Below are positions 53,037-60,153 of a stretch of 64,000 bases of DNA, piece after piece. A program made the translations under genes and the position numbers. This DNA comes from a virus, in the IMG/VR virus record IMGVR_UViG_3300024289_000019, positions 1 to 64,000 of that record. The stretch is one strand, 5' to 3'. Position 1 is the first letter of the stretch. Every line of letters starts with the position of its first letter. The notes under the pieces were generated by a model, which ran no database searches, was not told the origin of the DNA, and saw only the letters and a list, made by a program, of their open reading frames with translations.

Positions 53037-53823
53037 AGAAATAGTTAAAAATCTTAAATTTAAAAAATATGAAGGAAGCTTTGACGTTCAAGAGTTTTCC
53101 AGTCTTTTAGACGAGGCGTACCTTTCTACTAAACGACCAGATGGAGAGATGACAAAAAAATCTTTTAGCCCAAGCTCATTTGGTTATGGTCAAGGGAACT
53201 GTCCTAGGTATTGGTATATGGCTTTTAGTGGGGCTTATTTTATAGACAATAATGATGCTCAAGCCGTTGCAAATATGTCTCAAGGAACTCAAGCACACGA
53301 AAGATTGCAAAAATTAATATCTAGTCAATCTAGCGATTTATTTAAATCTACTAAAATAAACTCAGTTAGTACTGAAATTGAGATTACTAACGAGTATCCA
53401 CCAATTAGAGGTTTTATAGATCTATCAATTGATTGGGATGGCACACCAGTATTGGGAGAAATTAAAACAGCAAAACAAGAAGTCTGGGATACTAGACAGG
53501 CAGAAATGTCAGCATCATCCAATCACATTTTACAACTCCTTACATATATGAAATTAAAAAATGTTAAAGAGGGCTTCTTCTTGTATGAAAATAAAAATAC
53601 GCAAGAGATTCTTATAATTCCAATTTATATGACACCAAAAAATGAAAAATTAATTGATGATTTATTTAATTGGCTATGCAAAGTTTATGACAATTTTAAA
53701 GCAGGATTACTCCCAGAAAGACCTTTTCAAAAGACATCCTATGCTTGCAAAAACTGCCCTATTAGAAAAGAATGCTGGAAAGGCAAAGACGGAGATGTTG
53801 TGATAGAGGCATATCAAACATGA
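53029..53823 (+). CDS. Cas4/RecB-like exonuclease with Fe-S cluster
   Basis: 264 residues from ATG 53029; an earlier in-frame start at 53014 is less likely. His90 (QAHERL), Asp131 (GFIDLSI), Glu144-x-Lys146 (GEIKTAK) and a QLLTYM helix make the PD-(D/E)XK core. Cys58 (GNCPRYW) and a C-terminal CKNCPIRKEC (Cys240, 243, 249) supply the four cysteines of a 4Fe-4S cluster, as in Cas4 and AddB. Probable 5'-3' exonuclease for recombination. ATGA overlap with the next gene. Confidence 0.85.
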   Translation: MAREIVKNLKFKKYEGSFDVQEFSSLLDEAYLSTKRPDGEMTKKSFSPSSFGYGQGNCPRYWYMAFSGAYFIDNNDAQAVANMSQGTQAHERLQKLISSQSSDLFKSTKINSVSTEIEITNEYPPIRGFIDLSIDWDGTPVLGEIKTAKQEVWDTRQAEMSASSNHILQLLTYMKLKNVKEGFFLYENKNTQEILIIPIYMTPKNEKLIDDLFNWLCKVYDNFKAGLLPERPFQKTSYACKNCPIRKECWKGKDGDVVIEAYQT

Positions 53824-54095
53824 TATGTTCAAATAAAGATTGCAAAAAAGAGTTCGAGAAGAAAACTCATAATCAAAAATATTGCTCTGATGAATGTTGT
53901 AGGGTTGCTACTAATAAACGAATCATGGAAAAATATTATGAGAAAAAAGCAATCCGAAATGGTGCTGTAAGGCTATGTAAATGTGGCAATAGGCTTAGTA
54001 GATATACAGAAAAAACAGTATGTGTCATGTGTGTTGCTAAAAGTAAAAAAGAAACCAGGAAAAAATTAAAGGAAATGATTGATGGGATTAGCTGA
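53820..54095 (+). CDS. zinc-finger protein, 91 aa
   Basis: Start at ATG 53820 overlaps the upstream TGA. CSNKDCKKEF then KYCSDECC is a treble-clef-like finger, and LCKCGNRL with VCVMC gives a second. Basic C-terminus. Likely DNA or RNA binding. Overlaps the RuvC-like gene by 14 bases. Confidence 0.7.
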   Translation: MICSNKDCKKEFEKKTHNQKYCSDECCRVATNKRIMEKYYEKKAIRNGAVRLCKCGNRLSRYTEKTVCVMCVAKSKKETRKKLKEMIDGIS

Positions 54096-54648
54096 TCTAG
54101 TAAAAACAAAAGCTCATAGAGTTTTAGGTATAGATGCCTCAACAAACTCTGTGGCTTTCTGTTTAATGGAAAATGATATTCCAATTAAGTGGGGAAAAAT
54201 TGAATTTACTGGATCAGATATATATGAAAAAATATATGACGCAAAAATTAAAACCCATGCAATGCTTAATGAATTAAAGGCAGATTATATTGTTGTAGAG
54301 GGGGCAGTGTTTGTCAAATCCCCAGATGCTGTGATAAAATTGTCCTATGTATATGGTGTCATCATTGCTGAGCTTATGTCTACTGGGGCTAGTGTTATTA
54401 CTATATCTCCTACATCTTGGCAGGCTTATATTGGAAATAAAAACCCAACAAAGCTGGAGAAAGACAAACTTAGGTTTGAAAATCCAGGACATGCTGACTC
54501 TTGGTACAAAGCAAAAATGCGGGAGATCAGAAAGCAAAGGACTGTAGATTATTTTAATAAAAAGTATAACTTACAGTTAGACGATTTTGACGTAGCAGAT
54601 GCATTCGGCATCGCTCATTATTCGAATACGGTGTTAACACAAAGATGA
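54082..54648 (+). CDS. RuvC-like Holliday junction resolvase
   Basis: 188 residues from ATG 54082, with AAAGGA eight bases before. RNase-H fold motifs: LGIDASTNSVAF (Asp18), YIVVEGAVF (Glu), and DFDVADAFGIAH with the late Asp pair. A second junction-cutting enzyme besides the gene at 52020. Stop overlaps the next start as ATGA. Confidence 0.8.
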   Translation: MGLADLVKTKAHRVLGIDASTNSVAFCLMENDIPIKWGKIEFTGSDIYEKIYDAKIKTHAMLNELKADYIVVEGAVFVKSPDAVIKLSYVYGVIIAELMSTGASVITISPTSWQAYIGNKNPTKLEKDKLRFENPGHADSWYKAKMREIRKQRTVDYFNKKYNLQLDDFDVADAFGIAHYSNTVLTQR

Positions 54649-54791
54649 AATTGTATCAAAGCCAGACATGGTTATATAGAAGATATGTAGTTCAGAAAAA
54701 AACTGTTACGGAAATTGCTGATGAGTGTAAAGTTTCAGCAATGACTATACAGAGATATTTAGAAAAATTTGGAATGATAAAGAGGAGATAG
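54645..54791 (+). CDS. small helix-turn-helix protein, 48 aa
   Basis: ATGA overlap with the RuvC-like gene. KKTVTEIADECKVSAMTIQR followed by YLEKFGMIKRR is a helix-turn-helix of the kind found in terminase small subunits and recombinases. Too short for the general scan. Possible DNA-binding partner or regulator. Confidence 0.65.
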   Translation: MKLYQSQTWLYRRYVVQKKTVTEIADECKVSAMTIQRYLEKFGMIKRR

Positions 54792-54792
54792 T

Positions 54793-55116
54793 ATGCTAGA
54801 GCCAGTATTTGCAGACATGAAGGAATTTAAGTGTGACGACCTTTATTTATTAACTGTTGGAACGGAAGCGGGTAGAGAAATTTATAATGCTTGCCACGAA
54901 ATTGCTCACATGCTAATTAAAAAGAACATTGCTTATGGCAACTCCGCCCTTGACCCAGTTAGAGTATTTTCAAAAGCGGGGCCACGAGAGCAGTTATATG
55001 TTCGTATTGATGATAAATTAAATAGGTTAATGAAGGGTACAGAATACCCAGGCGACAACGATATTGATGATTTGATTGGATATCTAATTCTGCTAAAAAT
55101 AGCTAAATCGATTTGA
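54793..55116 (+). CDS. Nmad1/DUF1599-like protein
   Basis: 107 residues. KKNIAYGNSALDPVRVFSKA, RIDDKLNRLMKG and NDIDDLIGYLILLKIA form the pattern of the nucleotide modification-associated domain 1 family, mostly alpha-helical, with a D-x-x-x-DL metal-like site. The family is linked to modified nucleotide metabolism; role here unproven. Its end is followed by a palindrome and the terminase promoter. Confidence 0.6.
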   Translation: MLEPVFADMKEFKCDDLYLLTVGTEAGREIYNACHEIAHMLIKKNIAYGNSALDPVRVFSKAGPREQLYVRIDDKLNRLMKGTEYPGDNDIDDLIGYLILLKIAKSI

Positions 55117-55120
55117 TTTT

Positions 55121-55141
55121 TTAGTCGACTAAGATTATAAT
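55121..55141 (+). promoter_or_regulatory. 12-bp palindrome and -10 box before the terminase genes
   Basis: TTAGTCGACTAA (55121-55132) is a perfect palindrome. TATAAT follows at 55136-55141 and ends six bases before the ATG at 55148, so a leaderless terminase mRNA is predicted. A protein bound to the palindrome would cover the promoter spacer. Confidence 0.6.
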
Positions 55142-55147
55142 ATTAAT

Positions 55148-55687
55148 ATGGAAATAGAATTAGCAGACCATTTTGATAAAATGAACAAGGTGGTTTCAGA
55201 ACTACTAAAGGGTAATAACCCAACTCAAATTGCTACAATAACTGGATACAAAAGAGCAGAAGTACTGGACTTAATAGACGAATGGAAGAGCGTTGTCCAT
55301 AACGACTCAAGCGCAAGAGAACGTGCTAAAGAGGCTGTCTCTGGTGCTGATCAACATTATGCAATGCTTATTAAAGAGGCATGGAGCACTGTAGAGGCTG
55401 CCGATGCTCAAGGTCAACTTAATGTTAAGGCTAATACATTAAAGCTAATTGCTGATATTGAAACAAAAAGAATTGGCATGCTTCAGCAGGTAGGGCTATT
55501 AGACAATGCAGAGTTGGCAAATCAAATTGCAGAAACTGAAAAGAAACAAGAAATTCTTGTAGGCATATTAAAAGAAGTTACTGCTGGTTGTCCAAAATGT
55601 AAACTAGATGTTGCAAAAAGATTGTCGCAGATTACTGGAGTGGTAGAACCAGTTGTAATTGATACAGAGGAAGCAAGTGGATCTTAA
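55148..55687 (+). CDS. terminase small subunit
   Basis: 179 residues. N-terminal helix-turn-helix (LLKGNNPTQIATITGYKRAEVLDLIDEW), a helical middle with ARERAKEAVSGADQHY and LKLIADIETKRIGML, and a C-terminal CPKC-containing region. It recognises the packaging site and recruits the large subunit, whose gene overlaps it. No SD before the ATG; see the leaderless promoter. Confidence 0.8.
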   Translation: MEIELADHFDKMNKVVSELLKGNNPTQIATITGYKRAEVLDLIDEWKSVVHNDSSARERAKEAVSGADQHYAMLIKEAWSTVEAADAQGQLNVKANTLKLIADIETKRIGMLQQVGLLDNAELANQIAETEKKQEILVGILKEVTAGCPKCKLDVAKRLSQITGVVEPVVIDTEEASGS

Positions 55688-57473
55688 TTTTAATGATCTT
55701 ATTGATATCCTAGACGGAGAGGAATTTGATGAAAGACCAGTCGATTTACGAACATTCGTTACAAGCCAAGATTTCCTTGGACTCCCTGAACTTTCGGAGT
55801 ACCAGTATACACTCATTGAGAAGAGCAGCCAGATCTACAAAGAATCCACACTTATCAAACTATTTGGACAAGAAGAAGGAACCCGCAGATACAAGCAAAC
55901 TTGCAATGAAGTAATTGCACAATTGGGCAAGGGTAGTGGTAAAGATTATTGCTCAACAATATCTGTAGCGTATATAGTTTATTTACTATTATGCTTAAAA
56001 GATCCAGCAACATATTATGGAAAACCAGCTGGAGACTCAATTGATATTATTAATATTGCTATTAACGCACAGCAAGCAAACAATGTTTTCTTCAAGGGAT
56101 TTAGAACTAGAATTACTAGATGCGGGTGGTTTGCTGGGAAATATACAGAAAAAGCTTCCGAAATAAAATTTGATAAAAATGTAAATGTTTATTCTGGCCA
56201 TTCAGAGAGAGAAGCATTTGAAGGATATAACGTTATAGTTGTTGTTCTAGACGAGATAGCAGGCTTTGCGGTAGAAAATACAACTGGACACGATCAGGCT
56301 AAAACAGCAGATGCAATATATGAAATGTATAGAGGATCAGTTGACTCTCGTTTTCCAGATTATGGAAAAGTAATTCTTTTGTCTTTTCCAAGATTTAAGG
56401 GTGATCCAATTCAAAAGTTCTACGATCAAGCAATTGCTGAAAAAACTGTAACAATAAGAAAACATAAGTTTAAAATAGACCAAGACCTTCCAGATGGAAT
56501 TACTGGCAATGAATTTGAAATAGAATGGGAAGAAGACAATATAATTTCTTATAGAGTGCCTAAAGTATATGCTTTAAAAAGACCAACTTGGGAAATTAAT
56601 CCAACAAGATCTTTAGAAGATTTTAAAATTCCTTTTTACAAAAATGCTTTAGACGCACTAGGGAGATTTGCATGTATGCCGCCAGAAATGGTTGATGCAT
56701 TTTTTAAGTCTAGAGAAAAAGTAGAAAAAGCTTTCAACAAGGCACACCTTGCTGTGGATGGATTTGGAAGGATCGAAGAGTGGTTTATACCAGATCCAGA
56801 CAAAGATTATTTCATACACGTAGACCTTGCACAAAAACATGACCATTGCGCTGTTGCAATGTCTCATGTTAATAAATGGGTTAACGTAAAGGTTACAGAT
56901 AATTATTCTCAGCCAGCACCAGTAATTGAAGTTGATGCAATTAGATATTGGACGCCTACACCAGATAAGTCTGTAGATTTTACTGAGGTAAAAGATTTTA
57001 TATTGGCTTTAAAAACTCGTGGATTTAAAATTCGTGTGTGCACATTTGATAGATGGAACTCTCATGACATGATGCAACAGTTAAAAACTTATGGCATCAA
57101 TACAGAAATATTATCTGTTGCCAAAAAACATTATGACGATATGGCTATGGTAGTTTTAGAAGAAAGATTAAATGGTCCGCACATCCCTTTACTCATTGAT
57201 GAATTATTACAGTTAAAAATTATGAGAGATAAAGTTGACCATCCAAGAAAAGGTTCTAAGGACTTGGCGGATGCTGTATGTGGATCAATATTTAATTGTA
57301 TAAGCATGAGCAGATTTGACACCAATCAAGAAGTAGAAATTCACACATACGAATCAATGAATTATAAAGCTGACTTTGGAGAAGAAAAAGAGGAATCTAT
57401 TAATCTTATTAAGCCTCCAAAAGCAATGCCAAATGACTTACAAGACGCTATAGGAAGAATGATGGTTTTATGA
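55677..57473 (+). CDS. terminase large subunit
   Basis: 598 residues from GTG 55677, chosen for GAGGAA upstream; TTG 55659 is an alternative. Walker A LGKGSGKD at 83-90 (a variant without the classical first Gly pair), Walker B VVVLDEIAGF with Asp192 and Glu193. Nuclease domain: HVDLAQKHDHCAVA with Asp383, FDRWNSHDM, and KDLADAVCG with Asp529 and Asp532. Packages DNA into the head. Unusually, it lies about 43 kb from the portal gene in this window. Confidence 0.93.
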   Translation: MDLNFNDLIDILDGEEFDERPVDLRTFVTSQDFLGLPELSEYQYTLIEKSSQIYKESTLIKLFGQEEGTRRYKQTCNEVIAQLGKGSGKDYCSTISVAYIVYLLLCLKDPATYYGKPAGDSIDIINIAINAQQANNVFFKGFRTRITRCGWFAGKYTEKASEIKFDKNVNVYSGHSEREAFEGYNVIVVVLDEIAGFAVENTTGHDQAKTADAIYEMYRGSVDSRFPDYGKVILLSFPRFKGDPIQKFYDQAIAEKTVTIRKHKFKIDQDLPDGITGNEFEIEWEEDNIISYRVPKVYALKRPTWEINPTRSLEDFKIPFYKNALDALGRFACMPPEMVDAFFKSREKVEKAFNKAHLAVDGFGRIEEWFIPDPDKDYFIHVDLAQKHDHCAVAMSHVNKWVNVKVTDNYSQPAPVIEVDAIRYWTPTPDKSVDFTEVKDFILALKTRGFKIRVCTFDRWNSHDMMQQLKTYGINTEILSVAKKHYDDMAMVVLEERLNGPHIPLLIDELLQLKIMRDKVDHPRKGSKDLADAVCGSIFNCISMSRFDTNQEVEIHTYESMNYKADFGEEKEESINLIKPPKAMPNDLQDAIGRMMVL

Positions 57474-57721
57474 CAAATATATATCAAGAGAGAGCAAAAG
57501 AGTGTAAATGTTGTGGAAAACATGTGCCACTACCAACTGTTTTACGTGAATATAATGGAGTAATGATGTGCCCAACTACCTATGCAAACGTTTTGGAGTA
57601 TACTAGGATATGGAAGCAAATAGGTTCTAGACCAGCTGGGAGTATTAGAAAACATTTTTCTGAATATGTCCAACAAGTTGTTGAAACAACTATTGACATA
57701 TCTGATCAGACAAAGATATAA
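57470..57721 (+). CDS. zinc-binding-like protein, 83 aa
   Basis: ATGA overlap with the terminase. ECKCCGKHVPLP and MMCPTTYANV give three or four ligand cysteines. Similar small proteins often follow phage terminases. Function unknown. Its 3' end holds the tRNA-Met promoter. Confidence 0.65.
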   Translation: MTNIYQERAKECKCCGKHVPLPTVLREYNGVMMCPTTYANVLEYTRIWKQIGSRPAGSIRKHFSEYVQQVVETTIDISDQTKI

Positions 57722-57722
57722 T
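57693..57722 (+). promoter_or_regulatory. promoter of tRNA-Met
   Basis: TTGACA (57693-57698), 18 bases, TATAAT (57717-57722). Consensus boxes; predicted start near 57729, just before the tRNA at 57731. Confidence 0.75.
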
Positions 57723-57730
57723 ATTCCAAC

Positions 57731-57804
57731 GTGGCAGTAGCTTAGTTGGTTAGAGCCCCGAACTCATAATTCGGTAGTCGTAGGTTCGAGTCCTACCTGC
57801 CGCA
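57731..57804 (+). tRNA. tRNA-Met (anticodon CAU)
   Basis: Acceptor GTGGCAG with CTGCCGC (one G-U), D-arm GCTTAG...GAGC, anticodon stem CCGAA/TTCGG with loop CTCATAA (CAT at 57765-57767), T-arm GTAGG-TTCGAGT-CCTAC, discriminator A. CCA is not encoded. From sequence it could be elongator Met or a modified Ile(CAU) tRNA. Confidence 0.92.
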
Positions 57805-57817
57805 CAAGGAGAAAGAA

Positions 57818-58126
57818 GTGGAAAACATGAATAACATGGAACACTATATTGAAATAGGCGCTATTGAAATAGAGGGCGTTGATGAAACTGGTGAATTAGT
57901 TCTTTCAATTAGTGAAAGGGCAAAAGATATTGCTCCAGAACTATGGGCTGCTCATGTTCAACATATTGACGAAACTCTTCTTGAGCTGTATAAGTCTGGT
58001 TACATGGATGTAGAATACGATGAAGATCTTGAACCAAACTTTAAATTAAGTGATGAAGGAATAAAAATTGCAAAAGAAATGGGGTTAATTCCTATGGATA
58101 AACAAAGGAATATCCCAAATAATTAG
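57818..58126 (+). CDS. hypothetical protein, 102 aa
   Basis: Starts at GTG 57818, six bases after AAGGAG. Acidic, helical, with a winged-helix-like layout (LLELYKSGYMDVEYDED, FKLSDEGIKIAKEMG). Function unknown. 13 bases behind the tRNA. Confidence 0.65.
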   Translation: MENMNNMEHYIEIGAIEIEGVDETGELVLSISERAKDIAPELWAAHVQHIDETLLELYKSGYMDVEYDEDLEPNFKLSDEGIKIAKEMGLIPMDKQRNIPNN

Positions 58127-58134
58127 GAGGAATT

Positions 58135-58380
58135 ATGCCTTGGAAAGTTGAAAAAGGTGCAGCAGGTTGTAATGGGTATGCAGTAGTAAAAGAAGATACT
58201 GGTGAGCTTGTTGGGTGTCATCCAACAAAAACAGCAGCAACAGCACATCTAAAAGCTTTATATGCAAATGAGGTAGAAAAGGCAAACCCTTGTTGGGACG
58301 GGTATGAAATGATTGGGTGGAAAACCCAAAATGGAAAAAGAGTTCCAAACTGTGTAAAAACAAAAAAAGTTTTTTCATAA
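58135..58380 (+). CDS. small Cys-containing protein of phage-repeat type
   Basis: 81 residues. CNGYAVVKEDTGELVGCHPT followed by AAATAHLKALYANE is a module also seen at the start of some actinophage protease or portal-region proteins. The end, NPCWDGYEMIGWKTQNGKR followed by VPNC, is a second motif common in phage proteins. Both parts may be small ligand modules. GGAGGA precedes the ATG. Confidence 0.6.
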   Translation: MPWKVEKGAAGCNGYAVVKEDTGELVGCHPTKTAATAHLKALYANEVEKANPCWDGYEMIGWKTQNGKRVPNCVKTKKVFS

Positions 58381-58392
58381 TTGATTTAGTAA

Positions 58393-58488
58393 TATAATTA
58401 TCCTGTAGGCGCTAACCCCCCTACGCATTCGGGCTCGCTACCTTGGGATGATTATGGTTACGTAAAGGCTAACTTCGGTTAGCCTTTA
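58393..58488 (+). ncRNA. candidate small structured RNA or tRNA leader
   Basis: TATAAT at 58393-58398 would start an RNA near 58405. It contains GTAGG/CCTAC (58405-58409 with 58420-58424) and ends in an 11-bp stem (see next entry). No open frame is present. GCTAACC (58411-58417) could pair with GGTTAGC (58477-58483), competing with the terminal stem. It may be a free small RNA or a leader of tRNA-Arg. Not recognised as a known family. Confidence 0.4.
58463..58488 (+). terminator. 11-bp UUCG stem-loop before tRNA-Arg
   Basis: TAAAGGCTAAC, loop TTCG, GTTAGCCTTTA: a perfect stem with a stable tetraloop. The following bases (CTTATG) are not T-rich, so it may be processing or stability structure rather than a terminator. 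Confidence 0.6.
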
Positions 58489-58493
58489 CTTAT

Positions 58494-58566
58494 GCCCTTG
58501 TAGCTCAGTGGATAGAGCGAGACTCTTCTAAGGTCTGCGTCGGAGGTTCGATTCCTTTCAGGGGCG
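58494..58566 (+). tRNA. tRNA-Arg (anticodon UCU)
   Basis: Acceptor GCCCTTG with CAGGGGC (one G-U), D-arm GCTC...GAGC, anticodon stem AGACT/GGTCT with loop CTTCTAA (TCT at 58527-58529), T-arm GGAGG-TTCGATT-CCTTT with G-U pairs. Reads AGA, which the phage genes use very often for Arg. Confidence 0.9.
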
Positions 58567-58571
58567 CTTTT

Positions 58572-58606
58572 TGGTATAATAGCTTTGGATCGCCATTAGG
58601 GGTCCA
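58572..58606 (+). promoter_or_regulatory. promoter and 5' stem-loop before hsp20
   Basis: TGGTATAAT (58572-58580). TGGATC (58586-58591) pairs with GGTCCA (58601-58606) at the predicted RNA 5' end. AAAGGAGG stands before the ATG at 58641. Confidence 0.6.
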
Positions 58607-58640
58607 TTAATTAACTTATTCGCTTAAAAGGAGGAATAAA

Positions 58641-59066
58641 ATGGTAACACAATTCGCAATGGATTTTTTTAATGATCCATTTTTTATCGGGTTCAATCGT
58701 GATTTTGACAAATTGTCAAGAATTCACACCCATGCAGCAGGAACAAATTATCCACCATACAATGTAATCACAACAGACAATGAAGATAAATTCTTTATTG
58801 AAATTGCGGTTGCTGGATTTTCAAGAGAAGACCTTGATGTATCTGTAAAAGAACAGGTATTGACCGTAAAGGGAGAAATCAAGGATTCTAAAGAAGAGAC
58901 AAAGTATGCTCACCGTGGAATTGCAGCACGTAAGTTTGTTCGTGAATTTGCCCTAGGTGAATTTATTGAAGTAACTGGTGCTACAGCGGAAAACGGAATG
59001 CTAAAAATTTCGTTGGAACGTATTGTTCCTGAAGACAAAAAGCCAAAATCAATTAGAATCAAGTAA
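58641..59066 (+). CDS. small heat shock protein HSP20
   Basis: 141 residues. Alpha-crystallin domain from about residue 40: PPYNVITTDNEDKFFIEIAV, GFSREDLDVSVKEQVLTVKG, FVREFALG and a late GMLKISLERIVPEDKKPKSI. Binds unfolding proteins. Phage copies are known from marine and freshwater viruses and may help assembly of virion proteins; role here is inference. It has its own promoter, a strong AAAGGAGG and a terminator, so it is regulated alone. Confidence 0.92.
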   Translation: MVTQFAMDFFNDPFFIGFNRDFDKLSRIHTHAAGTNYPPYNVITTDNEDKFFIEIAVAGFSREDLDVSVKEQVLTVKGEIKDSKEETKYAHRGIAARKFVREFALGEFIEVTGATAENGMLKISLERIVPEDKKPKSIRIK

Positions 59067-59086
59067 TAGGTCTAGACAGACCTATT
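59065..59086 (+). terminator. stem-loop terminator after hsp20
   Basis: AATAGGTCT, loop AGAC, AGACCTATT, overlapping the stop codon, then TGTTTG. Perfect 9-bp stem; modest T-run. Confidence 0.6.
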
Positions 59087-59095
59087 TGTTTGAGG

Positions 59096-59181
59096 TATAA
59101 TTATATTGTGTACCGCCTAAGTTGCGGACATAAGGGCCCTGGGCATGGCCAAGTAAACTGCCCATTTTATAATGGAGAGCC
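59096..59181 (+). promoter_or_regulatory. promoter and structured leader before the oxygenase
   Basis: TATAAT at 59096-59101. The following 80 bases hold CCGC/GCGG (59113-59116 with 59124-59127), GGGCCC, and TGGGCA/TGCCCA (59140-59145 with 59159-59164) followed by TTTT. A second TATAAT lies at 59168-59173, close to the ATG at 59182. The layout suggests an attenuated long RNA plus a short one. Confidence 0.45.
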
Positions 59182-59916
59182 ATGGAGATTATTGATTTAG
59201 AGCAACCAAATGTATTAATCATTAAAAATTTCTTTTCTAAAGAAGAAGTTGAAAAAGTTTTAATTCCAATGAAAGAAACTTCTGAAGAAATTTGGAATCT
59301 TCAGGGTGAAGCCAAAAAAGAAGATTCTACTAGAATTAAAAGAATGTCAGAAAGACTTATTGAATCTGATAACATGAATTGGTATGGAATGACTATGGAT
59401 ATTACAAGTCGTGTTGATGCCTATAGAATGTATTCACATCTCCCACATGCTTTTTTAATAGAAAAAGAGCAACAAATAAAAAAAATAATAACAAATAAAT
59501 TTAAACAAAATGTTGTTTTACAGCTCTCTGGTCTTCATAGGTGGAGGCCAGGAAGAGAGCAAAAGCCTCATATAGATTATTATGATTCTAGTGAACAGCA
59601 TGATTTTGATATGTTAGAAAAATATAATCTGACAAAAGATCGTTTAGAAGAATTTGAGCATTCTTTTAATGACAAACATTATTCTTCATTAGTTTATTTT
59701 AATGAAGATTATATGGGTGGAGAACTATATATGCCTCAATGGGATTGGGAAATAAAACCTGAGACAGGTATGTTAATTGCTTTTGAGGGAAATCAAAATC
59801 ATTTACACGGAGTAAAGATGATGGAAGAAGGAATAAGATATACTTGGTCTATTTTTTGGACAAGATTTGAGTGGGCTATGAAAAACAAAATTAAAGATAG
59901 TAAAGTGAGCATGTAA
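59182..59916 (+). CDS. 2-oxoglutarate/Fe(II) oxygenase
   Basis: 244 residues. HxD at His130-Asp132 (KPHIDYYDS), distal His at 209 (NHLHGV), Arg219 and WSIFWTRF at the end make the prolyl-4-hydroxylase-like facial triad and 2-oxoglutarate site. Phages carry many such enzymes, acting on DNA, proteins or surface molecules. Substrate is unknown here. Ribosome site GGAGAG stands close to the ATG. Confidence 0.82.
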   Translation: MEIIDLEQPNVLIIKNFFSKEEVEKVLIPMKETSEEIWNLQGEAKKEDSTRIKRMSERLIESDNMNWYGMTMDITSRVDAYRMYSHLPHAFLIEKEQQIKKIITNKFKQNVVLQLSGLHRWRPGREQKPHIDYYDSSEQHDFDMLEKYNLTKDRLEEFEHSFNDKHYSSLVYFNEDYMGGELYMPQWDWEIKPETGMLIAFEGNQNHLHGVKMMEEGIRYTWSIFWTRFEWAMKNKIKDSKVSM

Positions 59917-59920
59917 TCTT

Positions 59921-60103
59921 ATGCCTATTTATGAATACAAATGTATTATTTGTGAACATATCAAAGAAATAAACAAATCAATTGATGAAGCAACAATGAC
60001 AGAGATTTGTGAAAAATGTGGTGCCGCAATGGTTAAGCAATATGGATCTTTTGGTATTCAGTTCAAAGGTTCTGGTTTCTATAAAACAGATAACGCTAAG
60101 TAG
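59921..60103 (+). CDS. FmdB-type zinc-ribbon protein
   Basis: 60 residues. MPIYEYKCIICEH with a second ICEKCG pair is the CxxC/CxxC ribbon of the FmdB family, and a GFYKTDNAK tail follows. Small regulatory or RNA/protein-binding protein. It has no good ribosome site, so translation may be coupled to the oxygenase gene five bases upstream. Confidence 0.85.
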   Translation: MPIYEYKCIICEHIKEINKSIDEATMTEICEKCGAAMVKQYGSFGIQFKGSGFYKTDNAK

Positions 60104-60108
60104 TCCAA

Positions 60109-60142
60109 TGATATAATTAATTAAGCAAACATAGTTTGCTTA
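60109..60142 (+). promoter_or_regulatory. promoter and 5' stem-loop before the PA14 gene
   Basis: TGATATAAT (60109-60117). TAAGCAAAC (60122-60130), loop ATA, GTTTGCTTA (60134-60142) forms a perfect 9-bp stem at the predicted 5' end; AGGAG (60142-60146) follows at once. Confidence 0.6.
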
Positions 60143-60153
60143 GGAGATTATAG

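Noticed and set aside
53029-53823. CRISPR-Cas link for the Cas4-like gene
   Set aside because: No repeat array and no other cas gene in the window. Cas4-like nucleases are common alone in phages.
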